Assembly: GCA_030748485.1 (NCBI GenBank) | Contig: JASMLW010000506.1 | Coordinates: 1-64,000 of the forward strand | Source of the DNA: Pirellulaceae bacterium | GTDB taxonomy: Bacteria; Planctomycetota; Planctomycetia; Pirellulales; Pirellulaceae | Direction: 5' to 3' | DNA length: 64,000 nt | In this document: positions 62,680-64,000 of the stretch, piece by piece | How the letters are laid out: every line of letters starts with the position of its first letter | Position numbering within the stretch: position 1 is the stretch's first letter | Translations under genes and position numbers: made by a program | The notes under the pieces: model-generated | Database searches by the model: none | What the model was told of the DNA's origin: nothing | What the model saw: the letters and a program-made list of their open reading frames with translations, nothing else

Positions 62680-62945
62680 GAGGTTGGTGGGTCAGCTTCG
62701 ATGTCGTCGTAGACTTCCATGCCAGGGGCTCCCCACCCCTCTGGATCGTCGAGAGCAGTCGCCGCAGAGGCGAGCATTTCGTTCGAAGACAACTCATCAT
62801 CGTCATACACGATCTGCTTCATCTGCTCGCGAGTCATCATCACCCAGATGGTGTTGCTCGCGTCGCCCTCGAATTCAAATTCCGCAACACGGCCGGGCTG
62901 CGGCTGGATGAGTTTGCCGATTTCTGCTGGAAGTTTCTTTGCCAT
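62676..62945 (-). CDS. putative antitoxin of the MazF-type module
   Basis: An 89-residue acidic protein (MAKKLPAEIGKLI... ending IEADPPTS) directly upstream of and coupled to the toxin. The C-terminal part is rich in Asp/Glu (YDDDELSSNEM, ALDDPEGW), suited to wrapping a basic toxin surface. No MazE or RHH motif is evident, so the family is unknown. A longer in-frame leader up to 63221 reads into repeat DNA and is not used. The toxin-partner role is inferred from arrangement. Confidence 0.65.
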   Translation of the reverse strand: MAKKLPAEIGKLIQPQPGRVAEFEFEGDASNTIWVMMTREQMKQIVYDDDELSSNEMLASAATALDDPEGWGAPGMEVYDDIEADPPTS

Positions 62946-63343
62946 GTAGTTCAGTATATGGCAGAAAGCGAATCCTGTCACGGTAAATGAACCATGTCCG
63001 GCGCGCCCGATTGCAAATGCCGGTTCGATCTCTCGTTGGACACTCTCCAAAGGGCGTCCAGCATGGGACGTCGCGCATGGCGTCGGGATGAAGTTGCGGT
63101 GATCACCGAGTGGCGACGCGGGAATGGAACGTCGTCGCAACCGCGACGGAATCAGTGGAACGCGGACGCGCGAGGCAGCGCGAGAATGGAACGTTGGATG
63201 CCGCCGGCGCCCTTGGTTCACCCGTGCTCAAGCACGGGCCTAGTGCCGCCTGCGGCGGATGAGGGCGTGAACGCCCTCTGGCTCTTTGCATCCGTCGGAG
63301 CACCGGTCGTGCGAACTCTCGGCAAACTGTCGCCGCCAACTGA
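62946..63343. other. intergenic region with minisatellite-type repeats
   Basis: About 400 bases without a supported gene. Bases 63105-63190 hold units related to the 3.9-5.4 kb minisatellite (GGAATGGAACG, GCGACGGAATCA, GGACGCGCGAGG). The three-hairpin element copy F is listed separately. The stretch from 62946 to 63100 is non-repetitive and looks non-coding. Confidence 0.55.
63191..63278 (+). repeat. three-hairpin element, copy F (58 kb away from the others)
   Basis: Hairpin 1 is at 63221-63238 (CCCGTGCT-CA-AGCACGGG), hairpin 2 at 63246-63258 and hairpin 3 GAGGGCGT-GA-ACGCCCTC at 63261-63278. Relative to the other copies the third stem has a G-C pair changed to A-T on both sides, so pairing is kept. 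Confidence 0.85.
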
Positions 63344-64000
63344 CTAGTGCCAAACGACCGGATCGCATTCACGTTCACTGGGCCAGACATCCAGTCCGCC
63401 GAACTCGTCGCCCAACAGTTGGGCCAGTTGTTCGACGCCGAATCGCTCGGTGGCGTAGTGTCCGGGCAGAGCCAGCACGATGTCGCGCGCCTCGGCTTCC
63501 AGACATGTGTGGAAGTTTGTTTCGCCGGTGATCAGCGCGTCGCATCCCAGTTGTCGCGCCGGCTCGAGGAACTCGCCCGCGCTGCCGCAGGCGACGGCGA
63601 CGGCGGCGACCTTTCCCCGGCGGCGGCCGGCGACGTGCATTCCAGCGACCTCGACCGCGCTCTTGACACGCTCGGCGAACTGGTCGAAGTCCAGCGGCTC
63701 CGAAAACCTACCCCAGCGGCCCGAGCCGATCGCGGGGTCTTCCGTCAGCGGACGCAGGGGGCGGATTTCGGTCAAACCGACACGTTTGGCCAGCAGCTGA
63801 TTGATGCCGGAGGCCGCCGAATCAAATGCCGTATGCGGGCTGAAGATCGCCACCGACGACTCGACCAGGTCGAGCAACAATCGGCCGACCGTCGTCTCGT
63901 CCGTCAGTCGCTTGATACTGCGGAAGGGGAGGGGATGGTGAGCGACGATCAGGTCGGCCTTCCGTTCGATCGCTTCGGCCGCGCTCGCCGGCGTGATGGT
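63344..64000 (-). CDS. Nif3-like dinuclear metal centre protein (start cut by window end)
   Basis: The frame is open to the right edge, so the gene starts outside; about 218 residues are visible. The first part reads TITPASAAEAIERKADLIVAHHPLPF, with the Nif3 metal ligands HHP. The end has ITGETNFH and LPGHYATERFGVEQLA, with the second His and Glu. The protein is annotated in many genomes as GTP cyclohydrolase 1 type 2, though its cellular role is unclear. The central region (about residue 100) matches the regulatory insert seen in longer members. Confidence 0.88.
   Translation of the reverse strand, partial: TITPASAAEAIERKADLIVAHHPLPFRSIKRLTDETTVGRLLLDLVESSVAIFSPHTAFDSAASGINQLLAKRVGLTEIRPLRPLTEDPAIGSGRWGRFSEPLDFDQFAERVKSAVEVAGMHVAGRRRGKVAAVAVACGSAGEFLEPARQLGCDALITGETNFHTCLEAEARDIVLALPGHYATERFGVEQLAQLLGDEFGGLDVWPSERECDPVVWH

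Overview
The window looks like chromosomal DNA of a planctomycete, probably Pirellulales-like. This is inferred from high GC, FloA, sulfatase-modifying-type proteins, a kinase with a C-terminal membrane domain, PQQ-type propellers, an exosortase with an EpsI-like partner, and dispersed hairpin repeats. I see no rRNA, tRNA, CRISPR, prophage or intact insertion sequence. Both ends cut genes: a TPR protein at the left and a Nif3-family protein at the right.

Bases 1-22400 are mostly housekeeping. They carry an alpha/beta hydrolase, DUF2752 and DUF2617 proteins, a CPBP protease, an FGE-type protein, FloA, secreted and outer-membrane proteins, a TrkA-TrkH potassium pair, a DUF4105 lipoprotein, a SPOR-like protein, RdgB, a Ser/Thr kinase, and a membrane protein with an overlapping winged-helix regulator. 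An ispH gene with an apparent one-base deletion overlaps a geranylgeranyl-reductase-like flavoprotein. A 1.8 kb block (3.8-5.6 kb) holds minisatellites and a three-hairpin element, with another copy at 63.2 kb. Three tandem 201-bp inverted-repeat units lie at 22.4-23.0 kb.

Bases 22989-42125 are a minus-strand run of about 18 genes, mostly exopolysaccharide genes with short gaps or 1-4 base overlaps. They encode a STAS protein, an alkaline-phosphatase-superfamily enzyme, a flippase, a Wzz/BY-kinase fusion lacking its Walker A lysine, VanZ, three GT4s, a nucleotidyltransferase-like protein, a NodB-like deacetylase, a GT2, uridine kinase, a canonical phosphoglycosyl transferase, a second one fused to WecG with an altered catalytic dyad, a sugar nucleotidyltransferase, a zinc-ribbon PilZ protein, a P-loop kinase and DinB.

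Bases 42539-50686 hold a secreted WD40 protein, an orphan sigma-54 activator, and an operon for a DUF4114/PEP-CTERM protein, a TPR protein, an exosortase and an EpsI-like protein. A good -24/-12 sigma-54 promoter match lies just before the PEP-CTERM gene. I infer one surface-matrix locus: the left half makes and exports polysaccharide, the right half makes and sorts a surface protein, with sigma-54 and perhaps c-di-GMP control.

Bases 50687-64000 return to housekeeping. They hold prfB with its programmed +1 frameshift site, an MscS channel, MnmA, RsmE, an ExeA-like ATPase, a sugar isomerase-like protein, a large secreted protein, a PQQ propeller protein, a MazF-type toxin with a small upstream antitoxin candidate, and the start-truncated Nif3 gene.
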